From positions 16,077 through 80,076 of the forward strand of contig JADJSH010000021.1 in the NCBI GenBank assembly GCA_016711805.1: 64,000 bases of DNA, written 5' to 3'. This DNA is from Bacteroidota bacterium. GTDB taxonomy: Bacteria; Bacteroidota; Bacteroidia; B-17B0; Aurantibacillaceae. Below are positions 41,768 to 49,778 of this stretch, piece by piece; position 1 is the first letter of the stretch, and each line of letters opens with the position of its first letter. A program made the position numbers and the translations under genes. Below the pieces are notes generated by a model. The model was not told where the DNA came from and searched no databases. It saw nothing but the letters and a program-made list of their open reading frames with translations.

Positions 41768-42475
41768 TTACAGTTTTACCAAGTATTTCCCCTCCATTAC
41801 TGGAATAACAGGGCATTGATTTGGCGTTAAGCAATATTTAATATCACGTTCTAAATCTAATTTTGCTAAACGATTGCGGTGCGAAGAGTTTGATAAAAAT
41901 TCAAACAATTCATCTTTAGCAATAATATATAAATGATTAGAGGCAATAGCAGAGTCGCAAGTAATTTCAAAACCTGATTCGGTAGTTAATTTGTTTACAA
42001 CAGCTCCTGCAAAGATAGTGTCTTCTAAATTGAATTTATTTTTCCAACCAGCGCAAACTAAAATCACATCTTTTTTTTGAGAGGCTAAATACTCGCACAA
42101 GACATCTAAATTTAAAAAACTACCTACTAAAATCTTAGATGCTTTGCGACTTGCTTCAATAGCTTGCGTTCCATTTGTCGTTGAAATAGCAATGGTTTTT
42201 CCCTTTACTTTACTGTTCATGTATCCAAAAGGACTGTTTCCTAATTCAAAACCTTCAATCACTTCTCCATCTCTTTCGGCCGCAGCCATGAAACCATTTT
42301 TTTGATATTCTCTTGCTTCCTCTACTGTTGCAACTGGAATCATTTTGCTAACACCATTATAAAAGGCAGTAACAATGGCCGAGGTTGCTCTGAAAATATC
42401 AATTACAACCACAATCGAATTGTCTTTATGAAAAAGATTATAGGCTTGAGGTGTATAACAAACTTCTATGTTCAT
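41768..42475 (-). CDS. comB: 2-phosphosulfolactate phosphatase family protein (ComB)
   Basis: The 235-residue protein has the ComB signatures VVIDIFRATSAIVTAF, AERDGEVIEGFELGNSP, TIAISTTNGTQAI and ILVCAGWKNKFNLEDTIFAG. ComB removes phosphate from 2-phosphosulfolactate in coenzyme M synthesis in methanogens. Bacteroidota do not make coenzyme M, and a role in sulfonate or sulfonolipid metabolism has been considered for such homologues; the present gene gives no further clue. Confidence 0.9.
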   Translation of the reverse strand: MNIEVCYTPQAYNLFHKDNSIVVVIDIFRATSAIVTAFYNGVSKMIPVATVEEAREYQKNGFMAAAERDGEVIEGFELGNSPFGYMNSKVKGKTIAISTTNGTQAIEASRKASKILVGSFLNLDVLCEYLASQKKDVILVCAGWKNKFNLEDTIFAGAVVNKLTTESGFEITCDSAIASNHLYIIAKDELFEFLSNSSHRNRLAKLDLERDIKYCLTPNQCPVIPVMEGKYLVKL

Positions 42476-42497
42476 TTTAGTTCGATTAAAGATTAAT

Positions 42498-42544
42498 GAT
42501 ACAAGATTAAAGACTTTGATATCCTGTATCTTTAATCTTGTATC
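42498..42544. repeat. 16-bp perfect inverted repeat between gcvT and comB
   Basis: GATACAAGATTAAAGA (42498-42513) and TCTTTAATCTTGTATC (42529-42544) are exact reverse complements around a 15-nt loop. The stem is AT-rich and lies 11 bp after the gcvT stop. It may end gcvT transcription or be a remnant of the tandem GATTAAAGAT-type simple sequence seen just beside it. Confidence 0.6.
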
Positions 42545-42555
42545 TTTTGTCTAAA

Positions 42556-43638
42556 TTATTTTTTCAAAAATGGTATTTTACAAACTTTAGCTTTAATGGC
42601 TTTATCTCTAATCACGATAAAAATTTCAGAATCAGCTTTTGCAAATTCCTTGTTTACATAACCCATACCAATTGCTTTATTTAGAGTTGGTGATTGAGTT
42701 CCAGAAGTTACTTTACCAATGACATTTCCATTAGCATCAGCAATTTGGTAATCGTGACGAGGAATGCCTCTGTCAATCATTTCAAAGCCTACTAATTTTT
42801 TAGTTACGCCATCTGTTTTTTGTTTTTCAATAGCGGCGCGATTAGTAAAGTCTTTTGTGAATTTTGTGATCCATCCTAAACCTGCTTCAATTGGAGAGGT
42901 AGTATCGTCAATATCGTTTCCGTATAAACAGAAGCCCATTTCTAAACGTAAAGTGTCACGAGCGCCTAACCCAATTGGTTTAATGCCGAACTCAGCACCT
43001 GCTGTAAAAATAGCATCCCAAATTTTTTCTGCATCTTCATTTTTAAAGTAAATTTCAAAACCACCAGCACCAGTGTAACCAGTGTTAGAAATCACTACAT
43101 TGTCGATGTCATTAAATTTACCTTTTGCAAACGAGTAATAAGGAATGTCAGTTAATTTAACATCTGTTAGTTTTTGTAAAGTTTCTAAACCTTTCGGTCC
43201 TTGAATTGCTAGTAAAGAAGTTTCTTCTGAAATGTTTTTCATATCAACACCTTCAGTGTTGTGTTTGCTAATCCAGTTCCAATCTTTATCAATATTAGAA
43301 GCGTTCACGACTAACATGTATGTTTTTTCGTCAATACGATACACAATTAAATCATCCACAATACCTCCATCGTTATTTGGCAAGCAAGAATATTGTGCTT
43401 TACCATCCGTTAAAACAGAACCATCATTACTTGTTACTCTTTGAATTAAATCTAAAGCTTTATCTCCTTTTAAAATAAATTCGCCCATGTGGCTAACGTC
43501 AAAAACACCAACTGCATTTCTAACAGTTGCATGCTCATCGTTTAATCCGCTATAAGAAACAGGCATATTGTATCCTGCAAATGGAACCATTTTAGCTCCT
43601 AAAGAAATGTGTTTTTGTGTAAGTGCTGTGTTTTTCAT
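42556..43638 (-). CDS. gcvT: Aminomethyltransferase GcvT (glycine cleavage T protein)
   Basis: T protein takes the methylamine group from lipoylated H protein and passes the methylene unit to tetrahydrofolate, releasing ammonia. The 360-residue length is typical. Diagnostic segments are MVPFAGYNMPVSYSG, GVFDVSHMGEF, the folate-site Asp in IVDDLIVYR, NTGYTGAGGFEIY, GLGARDTLRLEMGFCLYGND and ITSGTQSPTLNKAIGMGYV-like end strands. It stands alone; gcvH and gcvP are not in the window. Confidence 0.96.
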   Translation of the reverse strand: MKNTALTQKHISLGAKMVPFAGYNMPVSYSGLNDEHATVRNAVGVFDVSHMGEFILKGDKALDLIQRVTSNDGSVLTDGKAQYSCLPNNDGGIVDDLIVYRIDEKTYMLVVNASNIDKDWNWISKHNTEGVDMKNISEETSLLAIQGPKGLETLQKLTDVKLTDIPYYSFAKGKFNDIDNVVISNTGYTGAGGFEIYFKNEDAEKIWDAIFTAGAEFGIKPIGLGARDTLRLEMGFCLYGNDIDDTTSPIEAGLGWITKFTKDFTNRAAIEKQKTDGVTKKLVGFEMIDRGIPRHDYQIADANGNVIGKVTSGTQSPTLNKAIGMGYVNKEFAKADSEIFIVIRDKAIKAKVCKIPFLKK

Positions 43639-43671
43639 ATAAAATTATTGGGTTTACGAATGTATATATAA

Positions 43672-44148
43672 TTATAATTTATTTTGACGTTTTATTTTTT
43701 CTAATTCTTCAACATCTAATTGATCTTTTAAACGATTAGCTGCCTTTTTTGATTCTATGAGCTGATTGATATGAAAGAAACGAACAGAAATATTTTCAAT
43801 AATGGCTTCGTTAGAAGTTTCATAACACTCATCAAATTTTTCTTGTTCAAAGCCTTTTAATTTTGTCATCACATCTAGTTCAAAACCAGAAGGTAAATAT
43901 ATCGAAGACCATCCAGGAACGAAATCTACATTTTGTAGGTTAGGAATAGTGTCCAGTCCAGTTTCTTGAAGTGATTTTTGAAGAGCTTCTCTATTTTCTT
44001 TAGAATCTTTAATCCAGATGTCAATATCAGATGTTAAGCGATTGTATCCATTTAAAATTGAGGCAAATCCACCGACCATGATATATTTCAATTTGTTTTT
44101 CTCAAATGCACGCCACAAATCTAGAAGTTCATCATCTGCAATATCCAT
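43672..44148 (-). CDS. Nucleotidyltransferase-like protein (AbiEii/DUF6036 type)
   Basis: The 158-residue protein has the nucleotidyltransferase core YIMVGGFASILNGYNR and TSDIDIWIK with the DxD metal ligands, and ELDVMTKLKGF supplying the third acidic residue. The C-terminal KAANRLKDQLDVEEL is typical of this group. Related proteins include AbiEii-like toxins and minimal nucleotidyltransferases. A 44-codon frame ends two bases before its ATG, suggesting translational coupling with a small partner. Confidence 0.8.
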   Translation of the reverse strand: MDIADDELLDLWRAFEKNKLKYIMVGGFASILNGYNRLTSDIDIWIKDSKENREALQKSLQETGLDTIPNLQNVDFVPGWSSIYLPSGFELDVMTKLKGFEQEKFDECYETSNEAIIENISVRFFHINQLIESKKAANRLKDQLDVEELEKIKRQNKL

Positions 44149-44150
44149 TC

Positions 44151-44285
44151 TTACTTTTGATTAGTATGTGTAATTATTTTTGCTTTAGATAGCATTTTTG
44201 AAATTCTTACCAAGCGAATAAAATTTTTATATCGCTGAACATATACTTCATTTGGAGTAGTATCTTTTTTAATGGGAGAATCCAT
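44151..44285 (-). CDS. Small 44-residue protein upstream of the nucleotidyltransferase
   Basis: The frame runs MDSPIKKDTTPNEVYVQRYK to ITHTNQK with stop TAA at 44151-44153; the partner ATG starts two bases later. The product is basic, helical and cytoplasmic. I cannot name a family. The tight junction and the basic character are what one expects of a small antitoxin-like or accessory protein, but this is inference. Confidence 0.5.
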   Translation of the reverse strand: MDSPIKKDTTPNEVYVQRYKNFIRLVRISKMLSKAKIITHTNQK

Positions 44286-44296
44286 AAGCAAATCTA

Positions 44297-45394
44297 CTAT
44301 TTTATTAGAGATTTTAAAACACCTAAATAGGTATCTTTATGAGCATTTACAGAGTAGTTTTTAACCACTGTATCTCGGCCTGCCTCCCCAATTTTATGAC
44401 GTAAGTCGCTATTTTCAATTAAAAGAGAAAGACAATCGATCCATTCCTGCTCAGTTTGAGCTAAAAAACCATTTTTGCCATGTTCAATAATGTCTGAATT
44501 TACGCCTACATTACTCATAACAGTTGCAACGCCACATGCCATATAAGATAACCCTTTCAGCCCGCATTTACCTTTTACCCACTCATCGTTTGGAAGCGAC
44601 ATAATACCAATATCAAAACAGTTTAAATCATCAACTTCTGTTTTTGAACTCCAATTTTTACTTATCACTTTGATTTCTGGATGAGTATATGACCCTTGTC
44701 CAATGACGTGAATCTCTATTTTATCTGGGTATTTATTTTGAATTTGTTTTAAAGCAGGAATTGCCATTTCAAAATGCTTAATAGTGCTAATACTTCCGCT
44801 CCAACCAATTACAATTTTTTTGTCAGGCTGAGCGGAGTCGAAGCCCCTTAATTCTGGTTTTGGTTTGTGAAAATCTGTATCAATGGTTGTTGGAATGATA
44901 ATCGTATTTGGATTAAATTGTTTAGCGTAATTTGCTAAAAAAGAGTTACCTGCAATCACGCGATGGGCATGAGCAATATTGATTTTGGTTTTATCTGGAT
45001 TTTTTAAGAATTCAAATTTTTTGTTTTCTGGCGACGTATCCAATAACCAAATACTGTCATCAAAATCGAAAATAACTTTATGTCTTTTAAAGAATTGTTT
45101 TTCAAAATAAGAAGAACCTAATAACAATGCTTCGCGCTGAATAAAAATGACATCAAATTGTTTTGCTCGACGCAAATCGTTTAATCTAATAAATAGTGAT
45201 TTAAAAAGAATCCACGCTTTTTTGAAATAGTTTCCTGGACTGTAAAATACTTTATCATCCTTTTGCGAAATGATTTCTGATAATTCCCAATCAAAGCCGT
45301 TTACTTTAAAATAATTTAAGTACTGCTCAAAACGGTAGCGTTGACTTGGCGAACGATTTAGACGATGGTCGGCTATGATTAAAATCTTGGGCAA
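44297..45394 (-). CDS. GT4-like glycosyltransferase
   Basis: The 365-residue protein has a GT-B fold: N-terminal ILIIADHRLNRSPSQRYRFE, FDFDDSIWLLD, then the C-terminal domain IVIGWSGSISTIKHFEMAIP and CFDIGIMSLPNDEWVKGKCG, ending with SYMACGVATVMSNVGVNSD. A repeat-encoded FDSAQPD lies just before KKIVIGW, in the linker between the two domains. It is part of the polysaccharide locus and adds a sugar to the repeat unit in the cytoplasm; donor and linkage are unknown. Confidence 0.85.
   Translation of the reverse strand: MPKILIIADHRLNRSPSQRYRFEQYLNYFKVNGFDWELSEIISQKDDKVFYSPGNYFKKAWILFKSLFIRLNDLRRAKQFDVIFIQREALLLGSSYFEKQFFKRHKVIFDFDDSIWLLDTSPENKKFEFLKNPDKTKINIAHAHRVIAGNSFLANYAKQFNPNTIIIPTTIDTDFHKPKPELRGFDSAQPDKKIVIGWSGSISTIKHFEMAIPALKQIQNKYPDKIEIHVIGQGSYTHPEIKVISKNWSSKTEVDDLNCFDIGIMSLPNDEWVKGKCGLKGLSYMACGVATVMSNVGVNSDIIEHGKNGFLAQTEQEWIDCLSLLIENSDLRHKIGEAGRDTVVKNYSVNAHKDTYLGVLKSLIK
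44826..44845 (-). repeat. Short GC-rich repeat inserted in frame in the GT4 gene
   Basis: GGCTGAGCGGAGTCGAAGCC on the + strand has 4-bp complementary ends (GGCT/AGCC); on the coding strand it gives GFDSAQP(D). I recall FDSAQPD-type insertions as recurring in Bacteroidota proteins. It shares its AGCGGAGTCG core with the kinase copy at 21529. Confidence 0.65.
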
Positions 45395-45396
45395 AA

Positions 45397-46614
45397 TTAT
45401 TCGGTTATTTTATTGAAATACTTTGTGTAAAGTGGAATTGTAAATCCGAAGCAAGATAAAAATATTATAGGAATAAATCCTAAATAATGTCGGAACCCAA
45501 CCCATGTTACCGTTGCAATATACTTATTTAAGAAAAAGGTGAGTATTAAAAAATACCCGAAGGCTAAAAAAGTGATTATGAGCCATATTTGGTTTTTGAC
45601 TAGGCTCTTTAGAAAAAAAATACTAGCTACAATGTTTGTTGCTATTAGTAAAAAGACGGCTTTACTAACATCTAATGTACTATTGATAAAGGAAAGTTGA
45701 AATGCATCATTAGATAGAAATTGAATGAAATCTTGATAGCCAATTGCCCCTGCTGGGATATATATAGATAAAATATGGTGCATGTAAGCTTCAAATGCTT
45801 GATTTGGAATTGTAAAATGCTTCCAAGTGTAAAATAAAGCAATAAAAAACGTTACAATGAAAGTTGAAACTACTGTGTTTTTTATAGTTACATGACGTAT
45901 AAATTTACTAAATACCAAAACTAATAGTATCGGCATGAGAAATATATTGGTTAAGGCTGAAAATACCGATAAGCAGGAAAGTCCAATGATAGAATATAAT
46001 AACTTATCTGTTGGAATGTGATAGTACTTGATTATTAAAAGAAGTGTTGAATTTATGAATAAGGGCGACATTAAGTTATTCCCTAATCCATAACGTTCGT
46101 GCGTACAAATTAGTAAGCCAAATAAAGTGCAGGCGGTTCCTAAAAACATAGGTATTTTGTATCCTAAGTGTTGTAGAGCTTTATTTATAGGAATACAAAT
46201 AAACATACCGAGTACAAACATGAGGTATGATAAAATCCTTAATGATTGCAGTCTTTGAAATATATCAATGCCCATTTTTTTTAGAATTAAATCAGGTACT
46301 GCCAATAAGCTGTAATACAATGGAGGATGTTTAGCTTGGTAGGAATTGTTTCCGAATCCTAGTTGTTCTCTTGTTTTAATTGTATCGCCAACAATTTTAT
46401 TAGGATTATTTTTGATGTGTAAAAACAATTCATCTGATATAGGATCTGATAGTTTTGGCAAAGTTCCATGTTCTATCTTATCAATATAATCCATGTGAGC
46501 ATATTCGTCAATCGGACTCCATTTATTTTTTTCTAAAATAAATTTTACAGACCATGCCATGGTAATCAGGCAAATCAATAGAAGTATATTATTTATAAGC
46601 TTTTCAGTTTTCAA
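45397..46614 (-). CDS. Multi-pass membrane protein, GT39/DUF2142-like
   Basis: The 405-residue protein has about ten membrane helices. The first extracytoplasmic loop carries SPIDEYAHMDYIDKIEHG and then KHPPLYYSLLAVPDLI; an acidic DE pair followed by a HPPLYY motif is typical of GT-C enzymes that use lipid-phosphate sugars. It ends next to the GT4 gene (2 bp gap) and follows the AlgJ-like gene by 9 bp. It probably modifies the polysaccharide or a lipid carrier on the periplasmic face. Confidence 0.72.
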   Translation of the reverse strand: MKTEKLINNILLLICLITMAWSVKFILEKNKWSPIDEYAHMDYIDKIEHGTLPKLSDPISDELFLHIKNNPNKIVGDTIKTREQLGFGNNSYQAKHPPLYYSLLAVPDLILKKMGIDIFQRLQSLRILSYLMFVLGMFICIPINKALQHLGYKIPMFLGTACTLFGLLICTHERYGLGNNLMSPLFINSTLLLIIKYYHIPTDKLLYSIIGLSCLSVFSALTNIFLMPILLVLVFSKFIRHVTIKNTVVSTFIVTFFIALFYTWKHFTIPNQAFEAYMHHILSIYIPAGAIGYQDFIQFLSNDAFQLSFINSTLDVSKAVFLLIATNIVASIFFLKSLVKNQIWLIITFLAFGYFLILTFFLNKYIATVTWVGFRHYLGFIPIIFLSCFGFTIPLYTKYFNKITE

Positions 46615-46623
46615 ATTAACGCA

Positions 46624-48360
46624 TTAATTGTTTTTCATCCAATCTGGGTTAGCTTCAAGTAATTTATCAATGTCAGATTCTATTATTTCGTAAACAACGT
46701 AACCAGGTGTTTCGGTTTCAATTACTTCTAAAGTCATATTGTTACTCCATATATAAACACAGTCGCTAAAGTTTTCAGAAAAGAAAGTGATCATCAAATT
46801 AAAAAAGGAGTCTCTGTAAACAACGGCCTTTGGTAGCTTACTTTTTTTAATAGCAGTTCTTCTTGATTTTTGTTTAATTGGAGTAGCTGTATATGTTGTT
46901 GGATCTACTTCATCAAAAGGATACTTTGTTGTTCTGTTTAAATCTGTTTCATTATTTATTAGCATATTTTCTAGCGACAATTGCTTACTCAAATCAGCAT
47001 TGTTTTTTAATACCATTCCTTCCTTATAATTTATCAATGTTATTGGCTTTAGGTCAGAATTATATTTCGACATTTCATTCATTAGTTTTTTGTAACCTAA
47101 ATAGCCGCCATTAAAATTCCAATGAATATCATGTTTGTAATAAACATCTTGTGTTTCTTTTGCTTTTAATAATTCGGGGGTGACATCTATAATTTTCGCG
47201 GTACTGTTTTTTTCTAAAAAAGCACTTAACTGATTTAATTTAGAGATGTTGCTTTTCTTTTTTATGTTATCTGGCAAGTATTCTGGATAGATACTTGATT
47301 TTACGGGTAAAACCATGACAAAAAAGTGAATGCCTCTTTTTTCATGCCATTGCTTAGCTTCTTCTAAATTATGTTTAATCGTATTTAATTGTTCATTAGT
47401 ATAAAGTGTTTTGTTTTGATAGTCACCACTGTTAATTGGATCAACAGAAAACAACCATCCGTTTTTTCCAACACATACTGAATTTGGTTTGGACGAGGTG
47501 TTAAATATTTTAAATTTGAATAAGCTGTTTACTGTACTAAGTTCTTTTTTAAATCCAAAATTATCTTCGTAGTAACCTGAAAATTCTTTTGGATAAGCAG
47601 TTACAGTTGTAAAATCAAAAACCGGCTTGGATTTTAAGATTCTATTTTCGGTTTCTGAAATTTTGCTTACTGGGAATAAAGTCATCCAAATACCAGGTAA
47701 TGTAATCATTACAATAAAGGCAGCTAATATCAAATGTTGAGTAGTAATTTTCACTTGCAAAAGTGATAATGATTTTACTCTAATAATATATAAAACAAAA
47801 ATAGCTAGGCAAATGCTAATTAATAGAGGAAATAAATAAATTGACGGAGTGATGCTTAATGTGTTTTCGTATTGTTTAAAATAAAATTGACTGATAATGT
47901 TTGAATCATTTCCGTTAGATTCAACAAATAAACTTCCGTCGTTATTTAGTTCATAGGTTTTAATATCGTTAGCTGCTGCGAATTTTGATTTTAGAGTCTC
48001 TCCTTTAAATTCAATCTTATTACTTAAGCCAATTAATGTTATTTTATGAATGTTCCACTTTCCTATAGAATAACTTGGGTCAATTCGCAGCCTTCCTATT
48101 TTTTCTAAGAGCGGAATGGTGAATACTACTTTATGATTTTTGGCTTCTGGAATGCGCAGGGTCTCTATTTTTTCAATTTTAAAACTTTTATTATCTTCTC
48201 CTATAAATTCCAAGCCCCATTCTTGAAACGCATCTAATACTATTTCTATTTTAATTTCTTTTTTTACAAAATCAGTTTTAATAATTGATCGATAGAGGAT
48301 TGAAGCCACTAGCACTGCTAATAGAAATGGTAAAATATATGTGAACAGAATCCTTTTCAT
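46624..48360 (-). CDS. AlgJ/AlgX-like SGNH acetyltransferase-type protein
   Basis: The 578-residue protein has an N-terminal membrane helix (about 8-24), a beta-rich region, two further helices near 165-190 and 205-225, and a C-terminal AlgJ/AlgX-type SGNH domain. Visible marks are VGKNGWLFSVDPINSGDY, FFVMVLPVKSSIYPEYLP, YYKHDIHWNFNGG (the DxHW catalytic motif with Asp and His) and VYRDSFF, where Ser would be the nucleophile. With the adjacent MBOAT it forms an O-acetylation pair that decorates the polysaccharide in the periplasm. Confidence 0.85.
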   Translation of the reverse strand: MKRILFTYILPFLLAVLVASILYRSIIKTDFVKKEIKIEIVLDAFQEWGLEFIGEDNKSFKIEKIETLRIPEAKNHKVVFTIPLLEKIGRLRIDPSYSIGKWNIHKITLIGLSNKIEFKGETLKSKFAAANDIKTYELNNDGSLFVESNGNDSNIISQFYFKQYENTLSITPSIYLFPLLISICLAIFVLYIIRVKSLSLLQVKITTQHLILAAFIVMITLPGIWMTLFPVSKISETENRILKSKPVFDFTTVTAYPKEFSGYYEDNFGFKKELSTVNSLFKFKIFNTSSKPNSVCVGKNGWLFSVDPINSGDYQNKTLYTNEQLNTIKHNLEEAKQWHEKRGIHFFVMVLPVKSSIYPEYLPDNIKKKSNISKLNQLSAFLEKNSTAKIIDVTPELLKAKETQDVYYKHDIHWNFNGGYLGYKKLMNEMSKYNSDLKPITLINYKEGMVLKNNADLSKQLSLENMLINNETDLNRTTKYPFDEVDPTTYTATPIKQKSRRTAIKKSKLPKAVVYRDSFFNLMITFFSENFSDCVYIWSNNMTLEVIETETPGYVVYEIIESDIDKLLEANPDWMKNN

Positions 48361-49769
48361 TAAAATCTAAAATATATAAATGGATTATAGCTTGTGTTTG
48401 CTAGTTCGCTAAGAGATAAAATAAAAAGTACTATCACACATATCATTTCAATAATCTGTTTTTGTTTTTCATTCTTTATTTTATTAAATAAAAACTCTAC
48501 TGTTGGAATAGAAATAAGAATACCAATAACAAGAGTTATATACCATTCGTTGGTTAAATAGATGTTAAGCTTATTATAAGCATCGGGAGCAACAAAGTGA
48601 AATAATGATTTATAAAATACTTTTATTTGGTGTAAGTTGTCAATTGAGAAAAAAATAATGCTAAAGGCAGTCACAAAAAATACGTATAAACTTCTAATAC
48701 CTCGGTGAAATACTTGCAATAGTTTTTCTAATCCTAAACGTTCAGCAATGATGAGTAAGCCATGAAATCCTCCAAATAAAATATACGACCAACTTGCGCC
48801 GTGCCAAAAACCAGTTAATAAAAAGATGATGCATAAATTAAGATAAGTTCTAAAAGCTTCTTTTTTACTTCCGCCCAATGGGATATAAACGTAATCTCTG
48901 AACCAAGTAGAAAGTGAAATGTGCCACCTAGTCCAAAATTCTTTCATTGACTGAGCGATGAAGGGATAGATGAAGTTTTCTTGAAATTTAAACCCAAACA
49001 TTCTGGCTAAACCTATAGCCATATCTGAGTAACCAGAAAAATCTAAATACACTTGAATGGTAGCTGCTATAATACTTAACCACGACCAATAAGCATTCCA
49101 ATCAGTTTCTGGCATGTTAAATACCATGTCGGGTACTCTACCGACAATATTAGCGACTAATAGTTTTTTTGATAGACCAATTACAAAACGTTTTATTCCA
49201 GAAACAAATAAATCTAAGTCAACTTGCCTGTTTGTTAACTGACTCTCTAAATCTTTATACCTAACTATTGGACCCGCAATTAATTGTGGAAAGAATGAAA
49301 TATAAAGAGCTAGAGTTAATGGATTTTTTTGTGGTGCAGTGTGTTTTCTATAAACATCAATCATGTAGCTTATGCCGTGAAATGTATAAAATGATATCCC
49401 TAAAGGTAAAATCACTTTATTCCAAAAAACCGGATCTACTCCTAGAGTATGAGCAGCAAAATTGTAATTGTCAACTATGAAATTTGCATATTTAAAATAG
49501 AGTAGGAAGGATAACGTTATGGTAATTCCTACACCTAATATTATTTTTTTGTAGAAAGAGGATTGGGCTTTTTCAATTCCAATGCCAATAAAATAGTTAG
49601 TCATGGTTGATACGAGCATCATGGTTAACATTTCTACTTCGCCCCAACCGTAAAACAGTAAACTGAAAAGTAAAAGTACTCCATTTCTATAGACTTTATT
49701 TACTGTGTAGTATACAAAGAGTACTAATGGTAAGAACCAAAAAAGAAATATGGGGGAGCTAAATACCAA
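48360..49769 (-). CDS. MBOAT family O-acyltransferase (AlgI-like)
   Basis: The 469-residue, roughly ten-helix membrane protein has LYISFFPQLIAGPIVRYKDL, LDFSGYSDMAIGLARMFGF, FWTRWHISLSTWFRDYVYIP and GFWHGASWSYILFGGFHG with the catalytic His. It moves acetyl groups across the inner membrane and passes them to the AlgJ-like protein. Its stop overlaps the start of that gene by one base, indicating translational coupling. Confidence 0.93.
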   Translation of the reverse strand: MVFSSPIFLFWFLPLVLFVYYTVNKVYRNGVLLLFSLLFYGWGEVEMLTMMLVSTMTNYFIGIGIEKAQSSFYKKIILGVGITITLSFLLYFKYANFIVDNYNFAAHTLGVDPVFWNKVILPLGISFYTFHGISYMIDVYRKHTAPQKNPLTLALYISFFPQLIAGPIVRYKDLESQLTNRQVDLDLFVSGIKRFVIGLSKKLLVANIVGRVPDMVFNMPETDWNAYWSWLSIIAATIQVYLDFSGYSDMAIGLARMFGFKFQENFIYPFIAQSMKEFWTRWHISLSTWFRDYVYIPLGGSKKEAFRTYLNLCIIFLLTGFWHGASWSYILFGGFHGLLIIAERLGLEKLLQVFHRGIRSLYVFFVTAFSIIFFSIDNLHQIKVFYKSLFHFVAPDAYNKLNIYLTNEWYITLVIGILISIPTVEFLFNKIKNEKQKQIIEMICVIVLFILSLSELANTSYNPFIYFRF

Positions 49770-49778
49770 GTTGTAGTT

